From NCBI GenBank assembly GCA_037013685.1, contig CM072906.1, forward strand, positions 8,864,001 to 8,928,000: a DNA stretch of 64,000 bases, in the 5' to 3' direction. A program made the position numbers and the translations under genes. Every line of letters starts with the position of its first letter. Positions within the stretch are counted from its first letter, which is position 1. The notes beneath the pieces are model-generated. The model saw only the letters and a list, made by a program, of their open reading frames with translations, was not told the origin of the DNA and did not search any database. Source of the DNA: Acridotheres tristis. Lineage: Eukaryota > Chordata > Aves > Passeriformes > Sturnidae. Shown one piece after another: positions 26,246 to 39,097 of this stretch.

Positions 26246-29200
26246 TCTGTGGCTCTAAATGCTTTAAATACAGATTATATGGAGCTCAATCTTCTTTCTG
26301 TAGCAGGGTAATGACAAAACCCAACCCCAAAGCAGGGACCGAGGGCAGCGTGCGTGCACACATTTCATTAAGGGAGAGGTTAATTACCCCAATTTCATTA
26401 CTAATTGGATCAGTTTAAACCTGCTGCATTGGAAGTCTCTTGGCAGACACAAACATCACCATAATTACAAAAACAACTGCTTTCTCCAGTTACGTAATTC
26501 CGCCAATTAAGTAATTCCTCCCCATGTAAAGCAAACCCAACCAAAAGCCATTTGGGGAGTTTTGCCTCGTTTGCAGCACTGTGCTGCTTCCCACTGCTGA
26601 TGCCTACAAAAATCCAGCACCATTCCTCCTGGCAATCCTTTCCAAGGGCTGATCCATTCCTGCTGGCTGAAAGGACTCCATGGAATTTGTCAAAATGAAT
26701 GGGAAAACAAGTTCTGTGAGAAGGAAAACCCACCTAAGCTTTCAAGTGCAGCTTTTGGTAGAAATCTTGGAGGTTTGGAAGGTTTGATCCCAGTTTGAGG
26801 GATACCACCATCCTTGCTTTGAGCCTTTCTCGCTGGGCTTGCTACAAAGCAAAGCTTTCCTGCAGCAGCACAAGGCTCCAAATAGTTTGGGATTTGCCAA
26901 AACCAGAGAGAGTTGGATATCTCACAAGAAAAGCTGGGTTTTACTGATCATGTTAAATAGTTTGTCAAGGCAGACTGTGGTGAGTGATAAAGCTGCTGGC
27001 CTGTGATCAGCTCTCCTCTCACCAGCAGGTACTGCTCAGGTCAACTGAAATTATGAAACCAACAGAAATTACTAAAAGGAATGAATGTGAGTAAATTGTT
27101 TCTGATTCTATGAAAATTAAAGGCAAAACTGATTTTTTCCCTTATTATTTAGCTCCCTAAACAAAACAGAAATTCTATAGCTCTTTACAAAATTACAAAA
27201 CACAAATATATCTCTGGCTTTTATGACTGACATTTGCTATTTAAAGCCCAGGGACATGCAGAGTAAGTATTTCCAAGGATTGTGCTCCTGACAAGTTGCC
27301 TGTTAATACTGATTGAACAGTTCCTATAGGCAGCAGGAGTCCTCAAGTGTTTCCTTCTAGAAAGAAACTGCAGAGCTTGATATGAAAGCAAGAAACCCAC
27401 AAAAATTCTATTTAGCTGCTCCCTGTATCACAGTTTTATCTCTAGGGAGTTTCTGCCATCCCATCTCTACCAGGAGATTTCATGTGAAATTCTCGAAGTC
27501 AAATAATGTCCAACCTACCAATACATTACAAAGATCAAAATTAAGAGTCTCCCTTCCCCTACATAAAATAATAGTGGATGTTCATCTGCTGAAAAAGGCA
27601 GATAAATTAAAAAGCACTGCAGTTTGTAAAAGAGCACGGCTTGGGAAATAACCTTTGGAGGCACTGGAAAAACTCAGAGTTCAATCAACTTTATTTCCAG
27701 TACAAAAGCAATTAGATTTTTCCCATCAGAAATGAGATGAAGTAGTAAATTAGGATTTGCCAGTGATGGGAATTCTTAACTTGTGGCATAAATAGAATTT
27801 CCTTATTATTATTTTCAGCTATGGCCATCTATCTAAACCTCCATTCCAAGCACGATTTGTGAGAAAAAAGCTGCATTACAGAGTTATCACAGATATCTAC
27901 ATTTAATTTGAGTTTTCCTCCTCCTTTTTAAGCAAAATTTATTTTAATTAAGCTTTAAAGAACAAACAATCAGCCCACAAGAACAAACAGCTTTGGCTGC
28001 TGTTCTGTTCACCTAAAACTCCGACTGTACTGAGAAATTTGATTTAAACAACTCCCAAACCATTTGCATCCCTGCTACCCTCAGAAGGCCACAAATGTTT
28101 TTGTGTATTCCACCAGTCTTGAAATATCAAAACACAGATAAAAATGCAAATTTTGAACTGGTTGTTTTTTTGTTTTTTTTTTTTTTGTACTAGCATTGGA
28201 AGCATTTTATATCTAATATTAATTAAGAATAAATTAGTTCAAAGTAATCTTGCTTGTTACAATGCATCTGGAGCATCCAGAGTGGCTCCTGTAGCAACAA
28301 TTTCAGTGAGAAAACAGTTCAAAATCTTTTCTTTCTGTTTCTTAACACACTGAGCATTTTGAATACGACTCACGCACGATGAGAAATACATTTTCTTTCC
28401 CAAGTACTGCTTGGACAGCCTGGTGAAATTTTACTGAGGACCCTCCTCACTTCGACTCCTTCACCAGGAACCTTCTTCTTTTTTCCTCTGTGATTTAATC
28501 TGAACTGGTTTAAGGTTAAAGTGAATATTAATTCACAATAAGCCCATGAAATAAAAAGGGTGAGAACCATAATTCCAGGAGAGCTCTGGAATGGCTCCCA
28601 ACTCCTGCCCTGTTTCCTCTCCTTGCCTCTCTCACTGATCCAGGAATAAATCTACCAGAGAAGGAGGGAGAAAGAGGAGATTAATTAAGGCCACAGATGA
28701 GAAAAATTAAGGCTGGGAATAATTTCTGAATACATTATTGGCTACCTAAAATCCAAGATAGTTTCTTAATTAGCATTACAGGAAATATTTGAAGAGCAAA
28801 GCTGGACTGAACCTGTGCCCTGCACGAAGAGCTCGTTGCTCACATTTATCCACAGATCATTCCTGTTGATTCCTCCTTGGCAGCTGGAAGTCTGTTCCAA
28901 CTGCCTGGAGAGAGTCTCAAATCTGAGATTCCCTCTGTCAACAGCTCTGTGATCAATCCCAATCTGCCCTGTGGATTCCTTTTCTGCTTAAATCCAATTT
29001 CCTTGATGGATACACTCGGATCCAGGCTGGAAACCTGGGTCCCTTCAATCAGCAAAGCCTCACCTCAGTCCTCTCACTCTGCCTTAAGAGGAGTCTGCTC
29101 AACACAGACAAAAAGCAAGGAGAGCACGTGGAATAAATAGAGGATTTCTTCAAGCAAATGCTGGTGCTTGAAATGAAATATTGTCATGGAAAAGACACAC

Positions 29201-31058
29201 GGGGGTGTCCCTGCTGCTCCTCAGGGCTGGCTGAGAGCTGAGCAGACAGCAAAGGACTGGGGAACACAGAGCAAGAACCAAATCCCTCCCCAAAAGTGGG
29301 AGAAGCTCTTGATGGCCTCCCAGGCACAGGGCAGGAAACCTCAGAAAAGTCCAAATATTCGCCCTCAGACTGCAGGTTCGGGTTCCTCCTCCTGCAGGCT
29401 CCATGGTCCCCAACAAAAAGTCAGGAGTTTTATGGGAAGTGGCCCAAAGTTGCCCAATGTCCTGGTCCCAGGGGGAGAAACTCTCCCTTGAGCCACGAGC
29501 ATGGAAAATGCTGAGTGCTGGATCCAAAGCCAACAGCTCCTGCTCCTTCCCAGGAGCCCACAGCACCCAAATCCCCCCTTCCACGGCAAGGTCACATTAT
29601 AAAGTCACTCCATTAAAACAGTAATTAAAGAGTAAACATTAACCAGCAATTTTTCCTTAGGTCTTTCTTACTTCCAGTTGGTATCATTCCTCCCAGACCG
29701 AGCTGTACCTTATGGATCTGCACGTTTATCTTGATGAAAAATCTTTAACTTCCCGGTTTTCAAGGCAAGAAAAGCCACGTCCTTCCATTCAGAGAAACCC
29801 TGCTCTCTGCTCTCCCAGCTCCCAGGCCATCGTGGCTGCAGCAATCACATGTTATCCATAATATTTGTCACTGACAAAAGTACCCTGGGACATGGTAAAA
29901 CTGCCACGAGGGAGGAAATTAATTTCTGCACGCTTTAATGAATGGGAGTTTTTATTCTGTGCAAAGAAGACCAAAGCTAAAACTCCAGGTACAGCCTGGT
30001 AAATGTTATCTAGCAGGTGAGCTCGTGCAAACACTCTGGATAGTCTTGACTGATTGAATTTCAATTCTTATTCCTCACTAAGGTTTTCAGAAAATGCAAA
30101 CAACAAACACTTTCTTAAAAAAGAAGCTGAGATAAACTGATGCACAGAGCTCCATCAGGGAAAGCTGTCAACTGGCCCCACTCCATGGGAATTAATGCAA
30201 AGGCATTGATTTGTTCTAGGCTAATGATAAGGGCTCTTGGTTTAATTTTAGGAGAAGAACTTTCATTTTCTGACTGGCAACCAGAGGTATTTATTACACA
30301 ACCAGAAAGCCAAAGTTCAGCTTTGCAAGTGACTAATCAAAGCCAAGCCCTCTCTGTAGGAAAGGAGTGAAAACAAGTCTGGAATGGTCAACAGCAGTTT
30401 GCTAAAATGAAACCCAACTTCTGCCTCTCACCCCCTGCCTCCTGCCCACCCTGGAGCAGCTCCACCAGGATTTCAAGCCAGTACTGAAGACAGTTTTCCA
30501 GAGGGATGAAAAATGACAGCAATTCCAGGGATCACCCAGATCCCTCAAGGACACAAAGCTTTTTCACAGCAACAGGAAACACAAGAAGAAGAGAAATTCA
30601 ACTAAAACCACAGCAATGCTGTCAAAAAGACAACAGGAAGACAAGGGAGTTCAACAACAAGTTGCTGCTGGTATTCTTGTTCTTTATCTCAGAGGAATCC
30701 TGGAGGATAATGAACATCCACCCCAAGTGCCACAGCATCCACCGAGTGCTGGCATGGACACACGAGCATGGATACAAATGTTTATCCCATTTCCTGGCCT
30801 GGAATTTTGGGTCTGAGCACTAACTGTAATATTTGGCACTTAGTCCTCTGCGTTCAAAGAGTTAAGCTATGTCCTATAAAGATAAAAATCTCCACTTTTA
30901 TTACTTTGTACGGGGCTCCTACCAAACGAGGAGCCAGCTGTAATTGTAACATTCCAAGCTCTGGAGGTGCCAAGTTTTACTAACTATAATTTAACTGCTC
31001 CAGCTGATGCAGTCCAAATTCTTGTTTGGATAATCAGCCTTTGTTTAAATATGGACTT
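26246..31058. other. Non-coding stretch, no recognisable gene
   Basis: No exon, RNA gene or transposon was recognised. It contains a palindromic TTACGTAA at 26490-26497, a T-rich run near 28165-28187 and a GC-richer segment at 29180-29590 with overlapping chance frames on both strands. Confidence 0.55.
26490..26497. promoter_or_regulatory. TTACGTAA, PAR-bZIP / E4BP4-type site
   Basis: TTACGTAA is the known optimal palindrome for PAR-bZIP factors (DBP, HLF, TEF) and for the repressor NFIL3/E4BP4. A single 8-mer can occur by chance in 64 kb, so it is a motif match only. Confidence 0.2.
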
Positions 31059-31103
31059 AAAAAAAAAAAAAAAAAATAGAAAGAAAGAAAGAAAGAAAGA
31101 AAG
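31059..31103. repeat. A18 plus (GAAA)6 purine tract
   Basis: Eighteen A residues (31059-31076), TA, then six GAAA units to 31103. Its approximate reverse complement lies 146 bp downstream, at 31250-31296. Confidence 0.95.
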
Positions 31104-31249
31104 CCCAGGCCAGCATTAGCCTCCAGGCATGTCATGTGAGCTGATTACCCTGCAGCAGTAGCAGACACTCATGCACAAGAGAAGGATTATTTTGCCAGAA
31201 TTACTGTTACGGTAACACAGAATCAGAGCTTCTTCCCCCCCAGCCCCCA

Positions 31250-31296
31250 CCCTTTTTTCTTTTCTTTCTTTTTTTTTTTTTTTCCTCCCCCCCTCC
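31250..31296. repeat. 47-nt polypyrimidine tract
   Basis: There are no purines from 31250 to 31296. The tract includes T6, a CTTTT/CTTT step, T15 (31269-31283) and a C-rich end. The T-rich part can pair with the A/GAAA tract at 31059-31103, giving a loose inverted repeat around 31104-31249. Confidence 0.95.
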
Positions 31297-31303
31297 ACAA
31301 TTC

Positions 31304-31660
31304 ACAAGTCTTCTTTCCAAGTTCAAATGAAGTTTAAAGGTGAAAAGGGCAAGAAAGTTTCATGACTGGCTGTTGAAAGAGGGAGAAATAACCAGGGTCT
31401 CCAAGTTTGCGTTTACTAAAAGCTCAACAATTTTGTATTTTGCTGCAATTCATAACTGCACAAATCCCTTTTGTTGGGTCTGTTTGGACTGAAATTAAAC
31501 ACTTGTTAATAATTTATAACTTAATATCATTAGAAAATAATAATAACTGTCAAGCAACTACATTCAATACATAAAGCAAGTTGAGTGGCTCGTTAGATTA
31601 TTTGTCAAAACAACAATTTCTATATACTTTAGCTTATTTCTACTGGGAAGAGCGGTTAAA
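31304..31660. promoter_or_regulatory. Possible conserved non-coding element
   Basis: A repeat-free AT-rich block with many homeodomain-type TAAT/ATTA cores, CAATTTTGTATTTTG, CTTTTGTTGGG and GTCAAAACAACAATTTC (SOX-like ACAAT). It directly follows the polypyrimidine tract. The assignment is by motif density only. Confidence 0.25.
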
Positions 31661-32156
31661 GAGCCACCCAGCTTGCTTGGAAATCATTTCTCCACCAGCT
31701 GGGAGCAATTCCCAAATTGCTGCACCTCAGCCACATCCAAGTGATGCTGGCTCACTTTAAAAGCACTCCAGCCTGACTCCAGGAGGTGCCTTAGAAGTGC
31801 TGCAGGAAGAATGGCCAAAGCCCTTTGCTGCTCCCTGACCAAAAATGCATCCCACACTGCCCGTGCTTTGCTCTGAGTTTGACATCTCAATGGAAGTGAA
31901 GCAGTGGCTCCACAACAAAGCAACTGTCAAAATGAGGCATTTGAGAAAATCCTAAATTCCGTGTGATGGTCAAGGACCTGAGGCACAGAGCTGGTGCTGC
32001 CTTCCCCAGAGCTGAGTGCAAACAGAACAAACACTTGTGTGTGTGTGTGTGTGTGTGAGGAATTCTGGGGAGAAAACTCACTTGGGAAATGTCACAGGCT
32101 GTGCTTCTTCTTGGGAAGCCGCGAGTGTGGCTTTTTTGGAAACACAGACAGAAACA
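31661..32156. other. Non-coding stretch with a (TG) repeat
   Basis: Nothing beyond the TG microsatellite at 32036-32057 is recognisable. The minus frame of 166 codons across 31887-32387 runs into the neighbouring CR1 copy and is not a gene. Confidence 0.55.
32036..32057. repeat. (TG)11 microsatellite
   Basis: Eleven uninterrupted TG units. This tract type can adopt Z-DNA and is commonly length-variable. Confidence 0.96.
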
Positions 32157-32392
32157 GAGAATCCCAGAATAATTCGGGTTGGAAGGGACCTTAAAGCTCA
32201 TCCAGTGCCACTCCTGCCATGGCAGGGACACCTTCCACTGTCCCAGGGTGCTCCAAGCCCTGCCCAGCCTGGCTTTGGACAATTCCAGGGATGGGACAGC
32301 CACAGCTTCTCTGCACACCCTGTGCCAGGGCCAAGAATTCCTCCCCAATATCCCATCCAACCCCACGCTCTTCCACTCTGACATCAAAGCTC
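32157..32392 (-). mobile_element. CR1 LINE, 3' fragment, minus strand
   Basis: The plus-strand text is the reverse complement of the CR1 end: 'AGAATCCCAGAATAATTC' (worn tail), 'GGGTTGGAAGGGACCTTAAA', 'CTCCTGCCATGGCAGGGAC', 'CAAGCCCTGCCCAGCCTGG', 'CCAGGGATGGGACAGCC', and 'CCCAATATCCCATCCAACC'. About 235 bp remain. It is of the same general kind as the copy at 17372-17567. Confidence 0.93.
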
Positions 32393-35300
32393 ATCACACA
32401 TCTGACCTATTTTAGCACTTTTCTCTCCATGTGAGCACCTGTGGCAATTCTATTTTTGCTGCATATTCATCTGTGAAGTTGAAAACATAAAATTTAAGTA
32501 TACTAAGCAAGGAAGTTGGAAGTTGAGATTAAAAAATTAACCTGAGCCAGTCTGCCCTGATCCTGAGCTCGTGTAAACTGATTTAAGTCAGTGGTGCCAG
32601 AAGAACTGACATTAGTCAGGGGTCTGCTCTTGTTTCCATCTGTTTATCTGAGATCATTTCTAATGCACTTCCTGAAGAAGTCTTCCCCTTTTATTCCTTT
32701 CAAAGTCCTTCTCTTGATTTTGTCTTTTCTGTCCCCTTTGCCTCCAGACTGAAAACTGAACCCACAAATCCAGAGAGAGCCATCTCCTCCCACCTCTTCC
32801 CTTCCTCAGCCTCACCTGTCTTCTTCCCATCATTTCTTGTATTTCTTACACTCCTGCAATATTCTTAGGTGGCAGAGAAAGGCTCCAAACACTGCAGGTC
32901 ATTTACAGCACAACAGTTCTCAAAATATGATTTAATTTACCTTGAAGCTGAGGAGTTGCCCAATGTCCTCGTGTACAAACGGGCTTTGGGGTCCTTTAAA
33001 GTGACCATGCAAATAAGAAAGGCAATAAGAGAAATGGTATTTTATTACATTTATTTTAAAGTCTCCCATGCTTCTCCCAGAAATCAAATGGTGCCTACAA
33101 GAGGAACCAGAAGATGCCACTCTGGTTAGTGACAGTAGTTGTAATTAACTTTTTTAATTCTTCAATTTTTAGTTAAATGTGGAAGGTTCCTTTTTTGTTT
33201 AAAGTGAATGCTCTCAAACACATGGAAAAAATATAGGAATTGATAAAACTGATCTATAACATATTTTTACTTGAGAAAGGATTACAAGGTTGAATCTTAA
33301 CATTATAGACTTAAAACCATTTCTTGTTCCACTGCCTTTACAGTTCCAAAAAAAATGTACATTTTGGAGACAAAGGCCTTTATCCTCTTAAGTGCTGTGG
33401 ATTTCATGCCAATCTCCCAATATAAAGCAGACTTCAGACTCAGACCCAAGAGAAATGGTCTCGGAAAGATTAGATTTTCCACCACAAAATAAAACCCTTG
33501 TGTGGGGAACCACAGCAGCTCCAACACCTCCTTCCTCCTAAATATTTGTTTGACAGGGAGGAACAGCCCCAGCCCATCCCATGCCCCCTCCTCCAAATGG
33601 AAGTGGTTTGATCATTCCTCTGCTCCTGTGCCAGCCAGTTTTTCCACGTGTAAAATGTCCAGAATTGTCACTGAAATATCTCTGAAAATCAGTATTTTTC
33701 TCGGTTTTTTCCTTATTCTGTATCATTTTACAACACAGAGTAAGTTTGTTCTTAATATTTGGGTACAAAGTGAATTCTCACTGGTGATGGAAAGTAGATA
33801 AAATCAGTGGAAGGGGCACATGAAGAATATAATGATGAAACATTCTTTTAAATTGGCAAGATACTTTTAAGAGTTGCCCATCAAAGGCATGCACCTCTAA
33901 AAGGAAGAGTATATTACATGAAATTAATGATGCCAAGTGTCTGGCAGCTCAATAAATACAAGAGGAAACTTTCTTAAACTACTCATGATGTAGAAAGGTA
34001 TTTTATCAATCATCCCCATATTAGAAAACACAGATTTTTCAGGATATTTCAAACCCCATTGCCAGTAATAAAATAGGACAAGCAAGGAAAAGAGAGAAAT
34101 ATAGATTCAATACAATGTAGCTCCTCAGGATTAAATTTTAACACCACCAAAACCACCCAGAAAAGAAAAAATCAAGAATCAGAAGATCAAAACTGCATGT
34201 TGTCATCTCGGGATTGGTGAGGTGCAGATGGAAACTTTCTTGAGAGCACACAGTTTAAATTCTAGTTAGGATATTCTGTGATTAAATGCTCCTCCAATTT
34301 TTGAGTACATCACTTTTTTTCCTACTGGCTACTGTGATACAAAAGACATCTCCTGCAAACATAGAACTGGTAAAAAAAAAGAAAAGTGCAAGTAAAAGCC
34401 ATTTATGTTTCCAGCAAAGACATCAAAGCAAACCAGCTAATGGACATCCAGGGTAGTCAAATCACTCCTGCAAAATCCATTAGTTACTAAAAGTTCTGGA
34501 GGGCTCAGTTTTTACAGTAAAACCTGTAAAAACTCAGTATCCAGTTTCTCTGTTGGGACACTGAGGTGTGAAGATCCAAACGATGCTGGAACTGAACTTG
34601 TATATTTGAACCTTTTGAACTCCAGCTGCCCTTCATAAATTACTTTACCACCAGCTTTAACACGTTCCTAACCCACCGTGCAAGAAAAGGGAGGAATCAT
34701 TAAAAACCCCTGGAAATGGAACTGAACTTTCTAACACTTCCAATGGAATTTGTCTTGGTTCAAAAGACAAGCACCTATGGCAGGACTGGGGGAGGAGGAA
34801 AAGCTTCCAGATAGTGCAGTGAAATAACATCTGTTCTCATGCTATGAAAACAAAGTTTTGGGAGGCCAATCCCCCTCCCCAACCCCAAACCCAGTGGAAG
34901 GGAATGGAAATGGCCCCATACAGGAACAGGCAGTTGCTCCTTCCCATCTGGAAACGCTGTCAGATGGAAGCAAATTCCACCAAATTCCCAACTGGTGCAA
35001 GAATTTTGTTTTGCACCTCAGAATGGGATGTGCTGCCCTGGACTGACACAAATTTGGGATGCAGAGGGTCCTCACTACACTCCATCCACAGGCAGACAGG
35101 GATTCAGAGGGAAGCTCAAATATTTAGAGTTTAGAAACTCATCTAAGACAATGGCAATAAAGCTTCTTAATTAATTTTAAGGTGAACTAAACTGCAGGAC
35201 AGCAGCTCAGGAGCTCAAACACAACATTTCCCTCATTATTCTTTAGACTGTCAGTGTGTTTATAGACAGCTACTCACTGGGATGTCAGGGAAAAACTGAG

Positions 35301-37004
35301 GTTTTAAGTCCAGAAGAATGGAAAGGCTGGTTCCCAAACAGGACAGCACATTATCCTATAACCAAACCAGCTATTCCTTTCTCCTACACCTTCCCTGGCT
35401 GCACAGAGCTCAGCATCCAAAGCAGCAGCACAGAATCCAAACCCCCACAGCAACTCCTCAGCCCCAGTCCTGCTTGCAGAAGGATTTTTGGGTTCAGGAA
35501 AGTCATAATTTTTTTTTTTTTCCCCATCTGAGATTTGTCATTTACAAATGAGGAAGATTCCCATCTTAGAGGAATGTGCTTTCAATGGGTCAGCTAATAT
35601 AAAAATACTGCTTTTCTCTTTGGATGATGATGTTATCACATTGTATCTGGACACTGCATTTCAGTTTCTCTTTACAACGATCTTGCTAAGCAGCAAAGGG
35701 ACACAGCAGCTCCCATTTACAGGTCACCTCAGGTCTCCTGAACAAACTATGCCCCAGGGTTTTAGTGAAACTCAGGAATTCCAAAAGCAAAGCACATTGC
35801 CCTTAGCACACAAAATGCTTCTGATTCGCAGAATGACACAAATGTACAAGAAAAGAAAAGGATGTCTGATTATTTTTTGTAATGGATGGCTTTTAGATGG
35901 GCAGAACACACTCAGGCATTTCTTAAAGCCCCAAACCACGGGTGATTTCCAACAAAGGCCTTGTGTGAAGTGCTGCTTGCTTATCACAAAGACTTGGGAA
36001 AAGAATTTTCAGGGGTTGAACTCTGAGTTTTAACCCTGGACAAAGAATCAGATGCTGCACCAGTGTGTGCTCCTCAGTCCTGTGGTGCTGCCACACTGCT
36101 GATCCTTCAGATTGATACATTTGTGTAAATTATTTGACATTTCGAGAGAAAATAAATAAAAAAGGAGAATGACACTTTACTTTCTGAGTAAAGTCCACTG
36201 CACACTTTGCCTGCTTAAGGAAAAAGATACACAAAATCTTATTAAATGTGGGCTTGCAATTTATGAAATTACCACTTCCATTAATTACAACTCTTAATGA
36301 GACATTACAATGGACCACGTGGACAGTCCAATTCAGATGAATAACACAGATGTTAAAAAAAAAAAATATCACTAAATCTCACGTAATTTAACCTGTTTTA
36401 CTTCCCACTTGCATGAAGAAAAACTTGTGGTTTCTCCTTCCCTGTCCCCCAGCACAGACTGCCTTTCTTTCCCTGGTTTCCCCACTTGGAAACGAGCCAC
36501 GGATCATTTACACACTTCCGAGGTTTGCTGGGGCACTTTCTGAGGATCCCTTTGGAAAATGGCACCACATTCCAAAGCAGAGAGACACAGGTAGGAGCCT
36601 TGAAGAAACAGGCCAGCAGCCAGAGTGGTCATCAGTAATTTTTGTTTAAATGTATTAACAACATCATTTCGAGCGTTCACATCATCCAAATATCCCCGCA
36701 CCGTGCACGGGGGTCTGCAGTCATTACATCTCATCAGCCAGAAAGGATCCACATTTCTGACATTAAACCAACAGTACACAAGGCCCCAAACCCAAATCCC
36801 AGCAATAACCCCCTTTGCCAATCCCCCAGAATTCAGGAAGCAGAGGTATAACCCAGCTCTTATCCCTGGAGCTCAGTGGTTTGGGACTCCCAGGCAGCGT
36901 CAGGAGGTAAATGCCCAGGCTGATCTCCTCTAAGAGAGGCTTCATCTGCTGGGGGGGCATTACAAAATAGCAGAGATCAGCCCTGCCTGATGCAAAAGTT
37001 AAGT
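32393..37004. other. Non-coding stretch, no recognisable gene
   Basis: The only defined structure is a hairpin at 34507-34534. A 161-codon plus frame at 35548-36033 has no motif I recognise and no splice context. There are homopolymer runs near 35510-35521 (T) and 36356-36366 (A). Confidence 0.55.
34507..34534. repeat. Perfect 11-bp inverted repeat, 6-nt loop
   Basis: The arm AGTTTTTACAG (34507-34517) is followed by TAAAAC and the exact reverse complement, ending at 34534. CTCAG flanks both sides as a direct repeat. The stem is AT-rich and short, so it is not a microRNA precursor by itself. Confidence 0.9.
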
Positions 37005-37460
37005 CATAAGAATAACATTACATAATGCACGACAAAATGTTAATTTGCAAGACTCAAATCAAGGCCCACGAGGATGTGCAGGAGCCCCACGACGAGAGGG
37101 CACGAAAGAACGAGAGACAGTTCTCAAAACGCTTCTGCCTGTTAGGCCATTTTTGATTTATAGATTTTGTTTCACTCGTTGATAATCTTACAGACAAGGG
37201 AAACCATGCTGCTGGGGAAGCACTAAATCACACCAAGAGAGCTAAGGTTTTTAGATGAAACAAGAAGCTGATTACACATGCACTGAGTATACCAGTCACT
37301 AAGCGTTTCTGGATTGCAGGGATAAGATACTCTCTTTGCTTATTACTGCCTCCTTGATCCAAAGAGATTTAAGCAACTGTTTTCAATTAGATGTTTTTAA
37401 GCTAGTAAAACTACATCCATAAAGACATATTTATAGAACAACTTAAAACGAGAAGAATTA
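37005..37460. promoter_or_regulatory. Possible conserved non-coding element
   Basis: A repeat-free block with complex sequence: GTTAATTTGCAAG, ATCAAGGCCCACGAGG, TTTTTGATTTATAG, CGTTGATAATC, ACATGCACTGAGTATACC, TTTTCAATTAGATG and CATATTTATAGAAC. It holds scattered CpGs in otherwise AT-rich DNA, which is common in constrained avian non-coding DNA. No alignment was available. Confidence 0.27.
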
Positions 37461-39043
37461 AAACGACTGCAAAACTGATGAATTCCATTCCCCCACCAAC
37501 CCTCCCTCCCCCCACCCCGAATCATTTACTGACCATTAACGAGCAAAAAGCACTGCAATTTTAAGAATTAATCCAGTGTTGCAAAATTAAATCAGATACA
37601 CTAGGAGGGATAATGACAAACTGGTGGCTCCAGCGTTGTCAGTTTGCGGGTGATACAAGTTCAAGTCGTCTGTGCTAGTGGCCACTCTGTTGGAACAAAC
37701 ATGAACATAAAAGGGAACATTAAAAGTGCAGCAGCACCAACTGAATCAATTCTGTCACTGAGGACTCGGGCTCAGAAGTGGCACAGGGTAAATATTGCAT
37801 TTTAGAAAGGAGCTGCCCAGTTCCACGACTGCGAGACCTCAGCGCATGGGAATAAGGAAGAGGCAGCAATGGAAGCAAATGAGAGGGAGAGGATCCTCAT
37901 TTCCCTCTCAATTCCAGAGCACGAGAGCCTGGCAGTGTGGCTGTGCCACACGTGACTGCTTTCAGCCCTGGGAGCCCATGAGGAATATTCTGAGAGAGCT
38001 CCAGGAACAAAACTGAGCTTTGATCGTTCTCATCCGACAGCTGCTTCAAGAAAATTTGCCTAAAACGCTCTGCAGCATGTGACTGAAATATCTGCAGGAG
38101 GCACTGCAGAACACAGAGCCATGGCAGAGGTTTGGGATGGTCACAGCAACAAGGAGGGACACCCTCACCTCTGCCAAAGCCATCACTCATCAGCTGCTCA
38201 CTGACATCTCTGTTTTATACCTGACTGGCCCCCGTTGCAGACAAAATAACTGGTAAGGAAAGGAAAGGAAAGCCCCACTCCAGTCCTGCCTCCTCCTGCT
38301 GCTAAATCCATCTGAAGAAGCTCGAGGCATCCATCCTAAGTTTTATTTTCCCTAAACTTCCCTACAAGCTCAATTTGTTCCTACCTAAGCACATCATCAT
38401 GAAAACACTTAAAAGCACATTAACAGGAGAGTGACTTGGAGATTCAGATACATCACTTAAACATACATATTTTATACATTTAATACCCTTCAGAATCAGG
38501 CCATAAATACAAATGGATGTTAAAAAGCATGACCCAGAGTCTCAGTCTGTCACTGTGGCCTGGGCACCTGGGGTGATGGGTGCTGTGCCCTGGACCTGGG
38601 AATCTCAGGGAAGCACAAGACACATTTTATTTTCCCTTTTTTTTTTGTTTAAATCTGCAGTTTACATTTACTCCACCTGCTGAAGAAGCACAGGCAACAT
38701 AAGGAAATTTTAGCCATTATTTTGGGTGATTGAACCCAGAGTAACACACAGGGTCTGTTTTTAAGGGAACTCTTCAACCCTAAAGTAAGGAGGTGCCCTT
38801 TGGCTATGCAGCACCTTGGCTGTCCCCACAAAGGTGGGATAAAAATATATTTGGGAATAAAGGAAAGGAGACAGGGAGAATTCAAGTAGGGACAACCTGT
38901 GCAATTGCAGGCTGGTTCCTGTTCCATGGTGTTCAATAAACAGCTGCAGTGATAAATTCATCCCTTAAATCTCTGTATTGATCCTGCACAGTCCAGATCC
39001 TCACCCATCCACTGGAATCACTTTGTGTATCCAGATGAGCCCC
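37461..39043. other. Non-coding stretch, no recognisable gene
   Basis: Nothing identifiable beyond a C-rich run near 37490-37518 and a T-run near 38636-38646. Confidence 0.55.
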
Positions 39044-39097
39044 AGGATCATTCAGGTTGGAAAAGACCTCCAGGACCATGGAGTCCAACCATCAGAG
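39044..39097 (-). mobile_element. CR1 LINE, very short 3' tip
   Basis: Only the tip of a CR1 3' end is present: 'AGGATCATTCAGGTTGG', 'AAAAGACCTCCAGGACC' and 'ATGGAGTCCAACCATC', on the minus strand. At about 50 bp it is the shortest copy seen. Confidence 0.85.

Noticed and set aside
35548..36033. 161-codon plus-strand frame, and a MIR-like stretch near 35660-35720
   Set aside because: The frame has no domain. The similarity to MIR (TTTACAACGATC and CCCATTTACAGG) is too patchy and out of order to call an element.
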